Notes: a model not told the origin generated them from the sequence alone. 64,000 nt of DNA from Manihot esculenta (GCF_001659605.2 NC_035164.2:8481038-8545037); one strand, 5' to 3'. Positions 12,220 through 24,529 are shown, numbered from the stretch's first letter. Numbers and translations: made by a program.

Positions 12220-14916
12220 TGTAACACCCTTTACCCATCTATAAAATAGTTGAGTAAAAGATGCCACATGCTATATTATATACAATTGCACATATAGACT
12301 TAAATTATCTTCTACATTATCAATTGTTATTTAATTTGTTTAAATATATGTTAATTTACAAAAATAACTTTAAATATAGAAACTGCAAGAGTCTCCTCCT
12401 GTTTATGAGTAATTATCTCTATGGAAAGTGGCCATGTACTCTCAAAATTTACTCAATTCATACTATTAAATCTATAAATGGAACATATTAAGTTAAAGTA
12501 GTAAACATATTAATTTACATTTTTATTATTTTCAAAACTCATTTACATACTTCTGGTGGAATACTTATGTACATGTCAAAGATAAACAACTTATGTACAA
12601 AACTTGAGGTTAATTGATTATGATGATGTTCTACGCGTTGATGAAGGACTAGATTTCTTGTTTGTTACTACCTTTATTTATTACTTGCGCATGGAAAATT
12701 CCAATACGCTGAGTTTATGCCCAGTGGGTGAATAATAATATATTCATATAAAGTATAAACAAGATTACACATGACAGTTACAACAAAATCATTTTATAAG
12801 AATGTGTAAAAGTTTTGTGTATCTGTGAGTGAAAAATGAGTAAAAATTTTCTGTATCTGTGAGTGAAAAGTAAGCAAATTACATCATGCAATTGTATATA
12901 TGTAAGGTTATTCATAATATGGTAACCATCTTGTATGCATGCTTATAAGGTATTAAGAAGTCATATAATTAAATCTTAACCCCTATAAACTCTTAACAAG
13001 ATCAACTAGCTAGATAAAGAAAAACTGTGTCTGTACAGCACAAAGTGCCAAGCTGTATAGCCTAGAGGCCGAATGCTCTGCATATATGGCTCAAAAGTTG
13101 AGAAACTGTATGACACATAGTGTGTCAAAAATATGATATCATGTAGCTTATTAGGGCGTAGTACTGCTAAACTGTATATAGCATGCCATACCCTTATTCG
13201 GTCTATGACGCATACCGAGGTTTACTAAGGTCAAGAATGTATATTTATATGTTAAATATTTATCTGTACTAAAATTATCCATTTAGATGCTTAACATATT
13301 AAAACAAGCAAGCATGTCGAATTATACACTCATAAGCAAGCATGTTGATAAAACGAGTTCTTAAAAGTATACATGTGTATGTAATAGACCATATTTAGTT
13401 ATGAACATATTGCTATTTCATTAAAAATATGTGTGTAAAGTTTTAGTTTATTAAGGTAGCACGTACGTCAAGTTAGTACGTCAAGGTAGCACGTCAAGCT
13501 AAATTGGCCGCAAAGCTAATATGTCAATCCCTTTTAGGTCAATTTTCAAATTTAGGTTTATTTCTGCTTGAGATTGTGTCACATTTTCAAGTATTTTATG
13601 AACAGAATTAGACTAACCTTTCTTTATGAACTTTGTATATTTATATTTTAACTTTCTAATAAGATATATTACATTTAATTCTGACTTTTCTAACTTAAGT
13701 TATGAATTTTTATTTGCAAGCTGTCAATCAAGTACTAACTAGTACAGTTTTGGTACATGTTTTTAGTCTAACAAAAAATATCATATGCATACATTTGCAT
13801 ATAGATTCAAGCTTAAGTTTCTTCTATAAAGTTTTAGGTATACTTCTCAGAGTTTATTTGAAATTGGTCTTAACTCATTTCAATGAGTAAATAATTAGTT
13901 ATGTTATAAGTAATACAGACTGTTCTGAATGCATTATTTTTGTGACTAGTTTAGGTTCACTAGTAATTTACATATACTTAGCTACAGTTCAGAATTTGAT
14001 GACTTCATGAAAATTTTACTTCTTTATTATCTCAACTTTCTTTTAGTATATGTTGGGCTTAATTTAAATAATTACACAATAAGTTATGAAGTTGTCAACA
14101 TAGGTTGACCTGTTGAAACCTATTATGCCAGTTTGCATTTTTAGCTCCCATGTTGTATTTCTTGCTTTAAGCCTTCTAAATATCATTTCAACTTTTATAT
14201 TACATATCCATACAATTGAAAAAATATTTTCAGCAATCAAAACTAATCCTTAATTTTAGATATCATGAGAAAATCAAAGGAAAATAGAAATTCATATAAA
14301 CACCAAACTTTTTTGCAAAATCTTTTTGCTTTGAAATTTTTTTGGCTTTTCAACTTTGGATACTCAGAACTCTAATTTTTCCTTCTTCAAATATTCCAAT
14401 TTATGGCTTATTTTCTTGCCTTTGATATGAGTATAAACTTTGGTTGAAGAAAGGAGTTGATTTGGCTTAAATTTGATAAAGAAATTGGTTTAGATTTGGT
14501 AGAAATGAAGAAAACTAAGCTCACCTTTGTTCTTTTGTGTAGGAATTTTGGCCAAGGCTTTCAAAATGAAGAAGATAACTTTTTCTTTTTTCTTTTTCAC
14601 TTATTTTGAGTTTATTTAGATGACATATGGAAGGCTAAGTTAAAGAGGTAGCAAAAATAAAGGATTAAACTTGAGTTTTACTTTTAAACTTTTCATATTT
14701 ACACTTTAACCTACTAAACTTTTTTTTATATTTCAATTTAGTTTTAAACTTTCAGTATTCATAGATTGACCTATTAAAGTTACACTTTTAATATTTAGAA
14801 GTTCAATTCATTTAGGTAAGCACGTCGGATTTAACAAGTACTTCAAGCTAACACGTCAGGAAACCCTTAAGTATCTCCCAAAAGTGACTTGATTCCGACT
14901 TGCTTATCACATTACA
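12220..14916 (-). mobile_element. Possible degraded solo LTR of the A/B/C type
   Basis: Begins TGTAACACCC like LTRs A, B and C (TGTAAC...). At about 12719 it carries GCCCAGTGGGTGA, comparable with GCCCAGTGAGTAGA in A. It has a gene-free body of similar length and reaches a possible ATTACA end near 14916. No convincing target duplication was found, so boundaries and identity are tentative. Confidence 0.35.
12806..12873. repeat. 34-bp direct repeat, two copies
   Basis: Units at 12806-12839 and 12840-12873 share TGTATCTGTGAGTGAAAA with few differences. Confidence 0.8.
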
Positions 14917-15133
14917 TACTTTATTTTAAGATATATTCGTTTTCTTATTTGGGCTTCCTATGATTAAATTATTACAGCTTAAAAATATTAAAATATTATT
15001 ACTAGTAATTCTTCTTTTAACTTTGTCTTCGCATGTATAACTCTATATGAAATGCAAGTTGAACATCTAAACGCATCTTTTAGTGCTCTACCTATAGGCG
15101 AATTGTGTGTAAAGAGACTATGGATAAGCTAAT

Positions 15134-15209
15134 ACCTCCCCTAATCAGCTCAGAGTTAAACTAGCACCTCCCCTAATCAGCTCAGAGTTAAACTAGCACC
15201 TCCCCTAAA
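15134..15209. repeat. 32-bp tandem repeat, about 2.4 copies
   Basis: Units starting ACCTCCCCTAATCAGCTCAG begin at 15134, 15166 and 15198 (last copy partial). The full copies are identical. Confidence 0.9.
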
Positions 15210-15855
15210 ACTAATTACCCTAACTCTAGAATAATACAATTTAAGTCTAGTAGTTTCTCTGTTTTTATCCTTAGGTTTTGAAATGTGAGTGTCTTATTAT
15301 GAATTCTTCTTTTTCTTCTTCACAAAACCTAAAGTTTTCGAGTCTTTTTTGATATTTTAATCCATCCAATTTAATTTTGAATTTATTATTAATAACAAGT
15401 TTAATTGTATTCAATTGTAGCCTAAATTTAAAAATCAAGAACTGAAAGTTGAATATATATATATGGAATATGCCATATGGAATATTTCTCTTTTTTTTTT
15501 CTTTTAAATAGATTACAAATGTCCGGAGCTAAATCTATGAAATATATACATAGTCTATAAACTTCCAAAATATATATACACATAGTCTATCGTCAATTAT
15601 AGCAACATCTAGAGGAGTGCAAATTATCACAAAAATCTTTTGTTTACTAAAGTTAGTTGCTTTTTACATGTAAAATTTATTTATATTAGAAAATAGAGAG
15701 ATATTCCATATGGCATGTCATGTGGTTAAAATTTTTTATTTTAAATATTAGCTACAATTATAAACAACTCAAAAATTGAGACAATAAATCCAATATTAAA
15801 CATATTTATTAAAATGTAAAAATACATAAATATTCACGTTTTTGTCTAATTGGCC

Positions 15856-15856
<1 letters not shown>

Positions 15857-15912
<56 letters not shown>

Positions 15913-15913
15913 T
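15857..15913. repeat. (TAA)n microsatellite
   Basis: About 19 uninterrupted trinucleotide repeats in intron 2, about 160 bp before exon 3. Confidence 0.95.
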
Positions 15914-16070
15914 CATATTGTAATTTGATTAGAGATATAAGTAAGCACCCTAAGTTTCTAACCATATCTAATGGTTGATCAAGTTGAAAAATATATTTTA
16001 GCCATGAATATGAACGATTTTATCTTATATGAAAGCTTTAAATCTATTTTTTTAAATATTTATAATGTAG

Positions 16071-16290
16071 GGATGACTTCAAATGGAAACCAGTGGAAGC
16101 AAAAACTTTTCATTGTATTTATTATTATGGTTTGTTCTATTCCATTGGTGCAATGTTTTGCGGGACCTGATGTACTAAAATGGAGATCTTTTTATGCAAC
16201 AAAAGATGATGTATGGAAAGCTCACTATCATGAGGTGTTTGATCATGGCATTCGTGAAGCTTTGTGCTGTTTGGGACGTGTTGAATATCT
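16071..16290 (+). CDS. Lipase-like gene, exon 3
   Basis: Acceptor TAATGTAG; donor CT|GTAGGT. It enters in phase 1 (GG completes a Gly codon) and leaves in phase 2. It encodes MTSNGNQWKQKLFIVFIIMV onward, with the fourth membrane segment (LFIVFIIMVCSIPLVQCF), then FYATKDDVWKAHYHEVFDHG and IREALCCLGRVEYL. The last stretch is strongly reminiscent of plant class-3 lipases. The frame is open. Confidence 0.8.
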
Positions 16291-16377
16291 GTAGGTTATT
16301 TCTTTGCATTTGGTTAATATATGTGATTTCAACTAATGTTAACTTTTATTTTCTATTTCTTTCTCTAATCTTTCTAG

Positions 16378-16478
16378 GGGAGTTTCTGAAGAAGATGAAG
16401 TGTGCTCAGTAGCAAGATTATTAGGTGATCTTGTTGCTTATCGTGCATCAGGCACTGGACATTTGGAACTTATAGCAG
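16378..16478 (+). CDS. Lipase-like gene, exon 4
   Basis: After an 87-bp intron (acceptor TTTCTAG). Encodes GVSEEDEVCSVARLLGDLVA then YRASGTGHLELIAG. Donor GCAG|GTTATG, phase 1. This is the last exon before the 31-kb intron. Confidence 0.8.
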
Positions 16479-17393
16479 GTTATGTATGCACGTTAGTGTG
16501 AGTATGTGTGTCATTAAATTGATTATCTTCATAACATTATTATAATTATATACTTATCTAGAATTTAACTATGAAAGAAATATTATTGAAAGACATTAAG
16601 TTTGTTATATAATTATTATTTATTTATTTTTTTGACAAATAGTTTCTTTAAAATGCCACTGAATGTTTAAAGCCTTTTTTTGAAGCTAATATTCTTTATT
16701 TAGTGGGGTATGGTTACGTTGATTCTTTTTTTCTATAGGTAAGAAGTTTTGAACTAACTTATAAGTGCAGTTATTCTTTAAGTGATAGAAAATTCATTTT
16801 GACCATGTATACACAAATTAACCTAAACTTGATAACTAGAGATATTATGAGACTTGTATGATTTGACCTAAAGTTATGTCATTATGTGATTGTTCCTGCT
16901 TGTTGATGATGTGAATCTCTTTTTATTTTATATATTATCCAATGATTTTTTTATTTTCGTCAACCTTCTAAACCTTCTGTGATATTTATACCCTATCTAT
17001 TTCCTTCTAAGTCTAGATTATCATATCATGATTGCCAACTTTAACTAGTTTAGATAGAAAGTTTAGTTGAGTATCTTGCTAAGTAGAGTTTTGAGTTATT
17101 GTAAAAATCATGGATTAATAGTATATTTACATTATTATCGGGTGAATTTAATGTTAGCGAATTTCTTAGTGTTAGCTTTAATAGTTGATTTCTTATAATT
17201 ACTTTCCCACTAAATCATCTATTTTATTAATTAGATACTTTAATATAGGACCATAAATCTAATTTGACTTGGACCTAACTTCATTACTATTCATCTACAA
17301 TTACTTCAGTATTTGGCTTAGAATCTATGTAGGTCATTTTATTAATTATATAAGTTTCTTAAAGAATGGTAAAGCACCTTAGACTCCATCAGG

Positions 17394-17778
17394 AGTTTTA
17401 ACAAATATCGTTTGACTAAGACGAAATAAGAGAAAAGATAGAATAAAAGTCGAAAAGTTTTATTGAAATTCTTCAAAAATTGAAAAGTGAGTCTCTAATA
17501 GCCAAAGAAAGCTATTTATAATAGAAAAAAAAATCCTAATATGTAAAATTATAAAAATATTCAAAAAAATAATTAAAATACAAAATTATCCCCCTAAACG
17601 ATGGATTTCCATATCGAACTTTGTGACTAGGCCTATGGTCCGCGTCACACTTTTGAAAGTCGTGCGTCTCGAAATTCACTTTTCGAAAAACTATCGTGGG
17701 TCTTCGTCGGACGTCGACAGCAAAAGTTAGGTTCGATCCAAGTCTACCGTAAATTTCAAGGCTAGTTGCTCCGTGTCA
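17394..17778. repeat. Dispersed repeat family, copy 2 (intron 4)
   Basis: Second copy of the 8808-9201 repeat, same orientation, about 8.6 kb downstream and in a different intron of the same gene. It differs by many substitutions and small indels, so the copies are old. Confidence 0.8.
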
Positions 17779-19067
17779 AATAATTTATACTTCATGTAAT
17801 TTTTAGGAATTTTCTTATAGTTTAGATTTTGCATTGCTCTATTTACTCATCAAAATTAACTTTTTGGCATGCATATTAAAGTTTAATTTAGTCTATTACA
17901 CAAATTCTGTAACTAGTTTCTTACCTAATGTTATTTTGAATCTTATTATCTCATTAAATATCAAATTTCAATTTGCAATCTAGGTTAGTTGGAGTACGTC
18001 TAAGCCTCTTTTGCAACCTTACTGCACTTTCGAAACCAATATTAGGGAAACTATCTTTTAAGCTAAACCAACCATATCCACCTCTCTCAGTTGTTACTTT
18101 TTCTCACCTTATAGAATCAATACTTATTGAGAAGATTTATATTTAAAATATGATAAATTTAGTATACTAAAGTAATTGGTGAAAAGTTTGAGGATCATAA
18201 CACATTCAAACAAATTTTTCTAAAAAGCCTTATATTGATCTTTAGGGTTTTTTTTTTCAGGCTTTTGCATCATATTTTATTTTATTTTTTTAATTTGGCT
18301 TGCATAAATAACTTTGTTTCGTCCTCAATGATGTAGCAAATAGAATAAGTTTAAGGTAAGTAAAAAATATTTTATCAATATATTGAAGCTCAAGAACTCA
18401 TGTAAAGCAATAAGATAAACAATCAAACTAAGTGAACCTAGGATCTAACCCACTAAACCTTAACACATCTTTAGAGGCAAATATAAAAGAGTTGGTCATT
18501 ATAGAGAAAAGATTCATCAATAGTAAAACTATAGAAAAAACATAGGAAAAATCACAACAAAAAAGAGAACCACTACAGATTGGAATAATAGATTAGTAGA
18601 GTAGAAAAAACACAAAAAAATACATTGAGATGCAAGACACAACCAACATATAAATTGAAAACAAAAACCAATAGAATCAAATACCATATAATAAGAATAC
18701 AAAAATTAGATAAAATCCAAAATTAAACCAAACAATATTAATTAAAAGAGCAAAACTAAAGAGAAGCATAGGGAAAAGTAAAAGACATCGACTAGCTTGA
18801 GTTGCAGCCACAAAATCATTGAAATCAAAATCACAAGTTAGATGTAAACCCTTTGAGCAAAATCATTCATACTTTACGTATGAAATTAGTAAAATCTATA
18901 GGATGACAAGCATAAAATTTGAAATTGAGAAAATGGAAAATCCTATAAAGGGACCAAATTGATGTTATGGAATTCACAAATTAACAAAGAAAAAAAAGAA
19001 TCTAAACTCCTAAAAGTCTTAAAAATCCTTAACTTTTAAAAACCATAACATATAGCCTTAAATAAAC

Positions 19068-20463
19068 TGATGGGTGTCGAAACTATTAAAAATAAATACT
19101 TACTTTCTAAAATAAAATTGCAGTAGGGATGAGTAGGATTGATCCCATAGAGTCTGGGTGGAAAATAATTCTTTTGAAAAGACAAACAGTAAATAAAAAG
19201 AAGGGATAACTTTGATTATAGTAAATTAAAAATTAATTCAATGAGAAATAAACTAAATTAATTTAAAAGAAGTAAAGCACTAAAATTGAAGAAAAAAAAA
19301 TCAATATGAGATGATTTTAATTAACTTGGTTCTAGTCTTATGGTTGATCAAAGATGCAATGATAATTCTAAATTATTTCTAGATACACCAATTATACATA
19401 TCGAAGATGCGTCAGATACCTAATCTTTTCTTAGTTTTTAAATCAGTTAAGAAATGCTTGGTAACTAGTTAACAAACATAGGAGATGCTTCTACAATTTA
19501 ATCTAATTATCAAAATAAGAATTAGAAGGACCTGATTCTAACTATCAAATGCGAGACGCTCAGTCTATTTAAGTTAGATTATATTGTTACTTAGAAAGGA
19601 CTTATTTATTTTACATTTAATTAAATACTTATAGATTTAATCAAGTTGAATGATAATATATTACTGTAGCAACTGCAAACCCTTATTGCAACAACCAATA
19701 ATATAATCAATGGACATAGAAATAATATAAATACCAAAAGATAATAAGCAAATAAAAATAATTAGATCTCACAACTACTAGGATCAAAACTTTGATTATG
19801 CCTTAGTAGAAAAGAAAATTTAGTTCCACATATTCATGGTTTAAACACAAGAAGTAGAATAATAATGTTTTAAACTTCTCAAAATTGTTCATGAGCAAAA
19901 GATGTAGTTACCCATCAAGTGTTATCCTTAAATACTAATATCCTTAAATACTAATAAATAAATTCCTAATTAGTAGAAGGCTAAATCAAATAGGAAAAAT
20001 GTATTCTAGTGCATTTAAATTTCCTCTTCAATATGATGTCTTACTTTCCAAAAAGAGGTGAATAACTTTTTATCAGATAGGAGAGTTCTCCTCAATCTCA
20101 ATTATGTGTCTGTCATTCTTTTCAAATAGGACTCTTAACTCTTTTTTTTTTAGAGTTTATTATGCGTATAACCTAACACATCATAGTGTATCTATTGATC
20201 GAGAGTCATTTGATAAGGAGTTAGAGGTTAGGATGGACTCTGTTTCCTCAAATTCTTGGTTACACCCATGACTTGTTCAACTTTTTCAATATCCAAAACA
20301 AACATGATCATTGCCATTTTTCTCTCTCGTCATCACTTAACCTATTAAAATTATAATATCAACAAATTAGGTTGCTCAAAGGACATTTTACTTTAAATTC
20401 AAAGTAATATTTAAATTCAAAGTAATAAAGTATCAAAATAGTAGTAAAATATGCATTTTATCA
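19068..20463 (-). mobile_element. Solo LTR related to element D, with TAAAC target duplication
   Basis: Starts TGATGGGTGTCGAAAC, comparable with TGACTCGTGGTTGTCGAAG of element D. It ends AAAATATGCATTTTATCA, comparable with AAAATATGCTCTATCA of D. It is flanked by TAAAC at 19063-19067 and 20464-20468, a perfect 5-bp duplication. Internal blocks (GATTGATCCCATAG, TTCTAACTATCAAATGCGAG) parallel those of D. Only one LTR and no internal region remain, as expected from LTR-LTR recombination. Confidence 0.75.
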
Positions 20464-20468
20464 TAAAC

Positions 20469-21945
20469 GATGACCCATATAGCAATATAAGGCTAACCTA
20501 AAGACTATTTTTTTTTCATAACCTTATCTCCATATTAATTTGATTAACCATGAATTTTAGTAGTTTCTCTTTAGACTTACAGAAGGAGAGACCCAATTTT
20601 TTTTTTCCTTTTATCATTCTTAATTGATTGATGTGCTTTATCAGCTACATTGAAAGGAGGGACATCTAAGGTCACCTCAGGTCCATAGTTATAGATATGA
20701 GCATTGGTATATTCTATATCACTTTTCGATGGCATCCTAAAATAGCTACAATTAGAATCCTTAAAAGGATTAGAAAAATGATATGCCTTTAATATATTTT
20801 AGGAACACTTCCTCCTACTCTTCCTACTTTTACCACCATCCTAGATCTTAGGTGCAAACTCCTAAAAGATTATAAATTAGCTTTGTTCTTCTCCTTTATT
20901 TAGATAGCCTAGAGAATTTGAGGGTATTTTGAGGATAGAGGAAGAATTGATTGGATTATAAAGGGTACAAAAGCTACAGTATCTAGTTTGGAAATGAATG
21001 ATGAAGTTACTGTATCACTAATAGGCTTACTATAAAGACATTCAAACTTGTCACAATTGAAATGTAAAAAGGGTTGATGCTAAAAAATTAGCCCAAAGTC
21101 CAAAGAAGAGAATATGAGGTTTACAAACTAAGGAAAATTCAAGTCATTTAGCTTTTCTTATACATTCTTTCCATCTAGCATCTCACTAATAGGAGAGCAT
21201 GCCAAGAAATAACACCTACTAATAGGAGAGAGATTTGACCCATTAATAACTAAATTTGATTCTCCATAAAGTATGCTTAAAAGTATGGTTAATGGAGCAT
21301 TTGCCGGGCTATGAAACCTTGCCAAATTAATTTCCACCTGTGCATTTTGCATTTCTAAAGGATGCCTTATATGATGCCAACCTAAAGCTCATTTTATCTT
21401 ATACACCATTAGCAAGGCCTTGTTTGACATATAAATATGATCTTCAAATGTACGATTAGCTCTTGAAATTAAAGGTAAAGGAGGAAATGAGTTGATAATT
21501 GGCTGAAAGAGATCCATTAAAACTTCCCAAAGTCTTTAATATGATAACATGTTTTTGCAATATCAATATGAATAAGCTGATTAATTCTGCTTAGGCAATT
21601 AATACTAGAATTCATGCATAATCTTATCTTAACTTAGATAGAGTGAGGTTTTCCATTGAAAGGGACTTACTACAATGGCTTTCCAACTAAATAAAGAAAT
21701 CTTCTAACTGTGTGAGATGAGGGGTCATATGAAGATTAAGACATACATACCTATCTAGTGTAAAGTAATAGCATTGTCGAGGTTGGATGTCATAAAAACA
21801 TTACTAAAGTCAAATTTTAAAGTCAACTAACAAACCTTCACTATATCTTTATTATTAAAGATGGAAAAACTATAGTACCATCGAAGGGTTAACATCAGTA
21901 TAACAATCCATTCATAAAGTGAGATTGTATTTTATTAGAGAAGTG
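20469..21945. other. Intron sequence without recognised features
   Basis: AT-rich. A 64-codon minus frame at 21158-21352 has no recognised domain. I see no exon-like segment with matching splice phases. Confidence 0.4.
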
Positions 21946-23025
21946 AATATTGTAACGCCCCGGAAATCCGGACCGCTACCGGCGCTAGGGTCCGGGTCGA
22001 CTTAAGGCCGTCGGGACCCGTAGCAAGCCTGACATATAACCTGTAAACCTGTATAATCCCATACATGATCAACAACATGCATAAAAATTAAAACTTTTCT
22101 TCATACAAACTGTCATCAACTAACTCAACCTGTGCATACTCTGAACATATTCATAACATAGTCCCTCTGTGGGATCTCATCAAGCCTTAAAGGCAAAACA
22201 ACCTGTGTTGAGTTAGTTTACATAAACATCATAACATAAGATCATGTATATACAAAAGGGATTAACAATATATTATGGTCAAGCACAACTCTATCCTCAA
22301 TAACCTCATTACATAACATCCTGAATATTTTTACATTTCATCATAATACAATTGTCATGTCCACAAACTAACTATTACATACATATGACTTTTTCTCGTC
22401 TTGCCTTCTCTATCTATCCCGTACCTGCAAACCTGGGGGTTAGGGGAGAGGGGTGAGCTAGATGCCCAGTGAGTAGAACTATAAAGAAAATATTTAAAAC
22501 ATGCTATCATGAAATGCGTCACTGCACAAACAAATCACACCACGGATGGACTGATTCAAAAAAATCCCTCAGCTCCATGCCCAGCCCTATTATGGGCACC
22601 ACAGGACTTCGTATTGCCCGGCCCTATTATGGGCACCACAGGACTTCGTATTCAGAAGGCTAATGAATCATCCTAATGTCCATCCACTGTCATCTATCAC
22701 AACAATACAATGCGGCATAGTCGTGAATTCTAATGCAAACAACCTATAATATGATCATGATGCATGAAGCATGATAAAAGCATTTCACTTCTTAATTTAA
22801 AAGGTTAAGTTTAGTTCCACTCACCTCTGGCTGACTCTGACAAACTCTGTAGCAGCTGGCTCACTGCTGGGGTCCTTGGTTCCTCGGGTCCGAACCTACA
22901 CAGGTGGACTCTAATGAGGGACCAGACATACATAAACATAACTCTAATATATTCCCCAAAAACCCCCTAAAGCATCCTGAAAAAAATCACATAGAGATAT
23001 GCATGGGGTGGCTGAACAGGGCACT

Positions 23026-23210
23026 TTCGGCGGCACCTTCGGCGGCCGAAAGTCCCAGACAGAGACGAAACTCAGGTAGGTTCGGCGGCACCTTCGGCGG
23101 CCGAAAGTGCCAGACAGAGACGAAAGTCTCTTTTCGGGGGCAACCTCGGCAGCCGAAAGGCCTACCTCCCCAGCCATGTTCGGCGGCCGAAAGTGCCTTC
23201 GGCTGCCGAA
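23026..23210 (-). promoter_or_regulatory. Dyad array in the transcribed leader, element A left LTR
   Basis: Contains two roughly 55-bp direct repeats (starting 23026 and 23081), each with TTCGGCGGCCGAA (23038-23050, 23093-23105). Further dyads are at 23145-23157 (centre A, one arm base changed), 23179-23191 (centre G) and 23198-23210 (centre T). The 6-bp arms are kept while the central base varies. Role unknown. Confidence 0.7.
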
Positions 23211-23789
23211 CCTGGTTTCTGCCAAAGGGCAGAAACTTGGCTCCTTTGTGCATTTTCGCCTCCAAACTCGCCAATCATGCATATATCTCAACCAACTCAT
23301 GCATACAAGTTCCTAGGGGCCTCAAAACATCAAATACCCCAACTACAACACTTCAAACACCCACAATCAACACACATTGACCAAAACATCAATATTAACC
23401 CATAACTCAAAATATAACCTAACATGCATGTCTACTCATAGATCTAGCATAAAACTTACTTAAAACATATAAGGAGCTTAAGATCGGCCCTTACCTCTTG
23501 AAGATCGAGAGGGAGACGACCTAAACTTGGAGATTCACGAAAATGAGCTCCTGAGTTCCCAAAGCTCCAAAACTTGGTTTAAATGTTCAAAACTTGCAAT
23601 GTGAGTTTAAAACTTAAGAAAAATGGAAGAGATTTGGAGGAAGAACACAAGAGTTGCAAAAGGGAAGGTCGGAAGCTTGCTGTGGCCGAAAATGGGAGAA
23701 AGCTCGCCCATTTCGGCTAAGTGCCCCATTTATAGGTGGCTGGCCAGGCCACGTTCGGGGGCCGAATGTGCCTCCGCATCCATGCAATG

Positions 23790-23915
23790 TTCGGCGGCCG
23801 AACTTGACTTTCGGCGGCCGAACCTGAACTTCCCTAACTCATGCTTTCGGGGGCCTAACGTGCCTTCCAAAACGCATGCATGTTCGGCGGCCGAACTTGA
23901 CTTTCGGCGGCCGAA
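23790..23915 (-). promoter_or_regulatory. Dyad pairs upstream of the TATA box, element A left LTR
   Basis: TTCGGCGGCCGAA at 23790, 23810, 23883 and 23903, that is, two pairs each spaced 20 bp, lying 56-180 bp upstream (minus sense) of TATAAAT at 23734-23728. The bottom strand contains GCCGCC, the core of the plant ERF-bound GCC box. Binding is inference. Confidence 0.65.
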
Positions 23916-24094
23916 CCTGGGTTTTCCTCCAATGCTATTTTCATGCAAAAACTCATTTAGTTTCATACTTTAAAACCATTAAAAACATGAAAACATTTTA
24001 TGAAAGCATGGTTCTACCCTTCTAGAGATCTCCGACATCCGAGATTCCACCGGACGGTAGGAATTCCGATACCGGAGTCTAGCCGGGTATTACA

Positions 24095-24108
24095 TTCTCC
24101 CCCCTTAA
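24095..24108 (-). other. Polypurine tract, element A
   Basis: Minus-strand TTAAGGGGGGAGAA lies directly beside the left LTR, the expected plus-strand DNA primer position for a minus-oriented element. Confidence 0.85.
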
Positions 24109-24193
24109 GAACATTCGTCCCCGAATGTACCTCAACTAGCACACATAGCATGGCATAAAACATAACATACATACAAAACACATAGAACTAACC

Positions 24194-24529
24194 TTAAAAG
24201 AGATGAGAATATTGCTGGAGAATAGTCTCCCGTGTCTCCCAAGTGCACTCTTCCATATTGTGGTGGTTCGAAAGGACTTTCACCATCGGGATTTCTTTGT
24301 TTCTTAACTTTCTGATCTGGGTGTCTATGATCCGCACTGGCTGTTCAACATAGGTGAGATCCTCTTGGACCTCCACATCAGGCTCACTAAGAACCTTGCT
24401 CGGATCTGACACAAACTTCCTCAACATTGAAACATGGAAAACCGGATGGATTCTTTCCATCGAAGCAGGTAAATCCAGCTTGTACGACACATTCCCAATC
24501 TTTTGCAAGATTTCAAAGGGTCCGATGTA
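24194..24529 (-). pseudogene. Detached chromodomain-like tail of element A pol
   Basis: In frame with the main gag-pol frame but beyond its TGA at 24532-24530. Encodes the end of integrase, including a VSYKLDLP block and a chromodomain-like segment ([20 protein letters not shown] ... HHNMEECTWETRE) ending SHLF. In this lineage such tails are thought to guide integration to heterochromatin. Here it is cut off by one nonsense codon. Confidence 0.8.

Larger units (their letters stand above)
10162..16070 (+). other. Intron 2 (5,909 bp)
   Basis: AT-rich, from donor GTAAAA to acceptor TAATGTAG. 10162-12219 shows no gene. 12220-14916 is a degraded LTR-like tract. Short tandem repeats lie at 12806, 15134 and 15857. 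Open frames at 12261, 13702 and 15971 are chance frames, except that the last covers exon 3. Confidence 0.7.
21951..24094 (-). repeat. Element A, left LTR (3' LTR)
   Basis: 2,144 bp, TGTAACGCCC...GGGTATTACA on the + strand (TG...CA in both directions). Contains two copies of a 37-bp repeat (22581-22656), an array of dyads in the leader part (23026-23210), a TATA box on the minus strand (23728-23734) and four dyads upstream of it. Confidence 0.92.

Noticed and set aside
12220..14916. Confident solo LTR call for this tract
   Set aside because: Left end and internal signposts resemble the A/B/C family, but I could not find a matching target duplication, so it is kept only as a low-confidence feature.
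20469..21945. Possible LINE or other retroelement remnant
   Set aside because: Translation on both strands gave no motif I could recognise, so no call is made.
22904..23380. 158-181 codon open frames on the + strand recurring in every A and B LTR (also 30481-30957, 53689-54234, 60860-61405)
   Set aside because: They run antisense to the element through dyad repeats that lack stop codons in several frames at once. Low-complexity Ser/Ala/Glu-rich products with overlapping frames open on both strands indicate composition, not genes.
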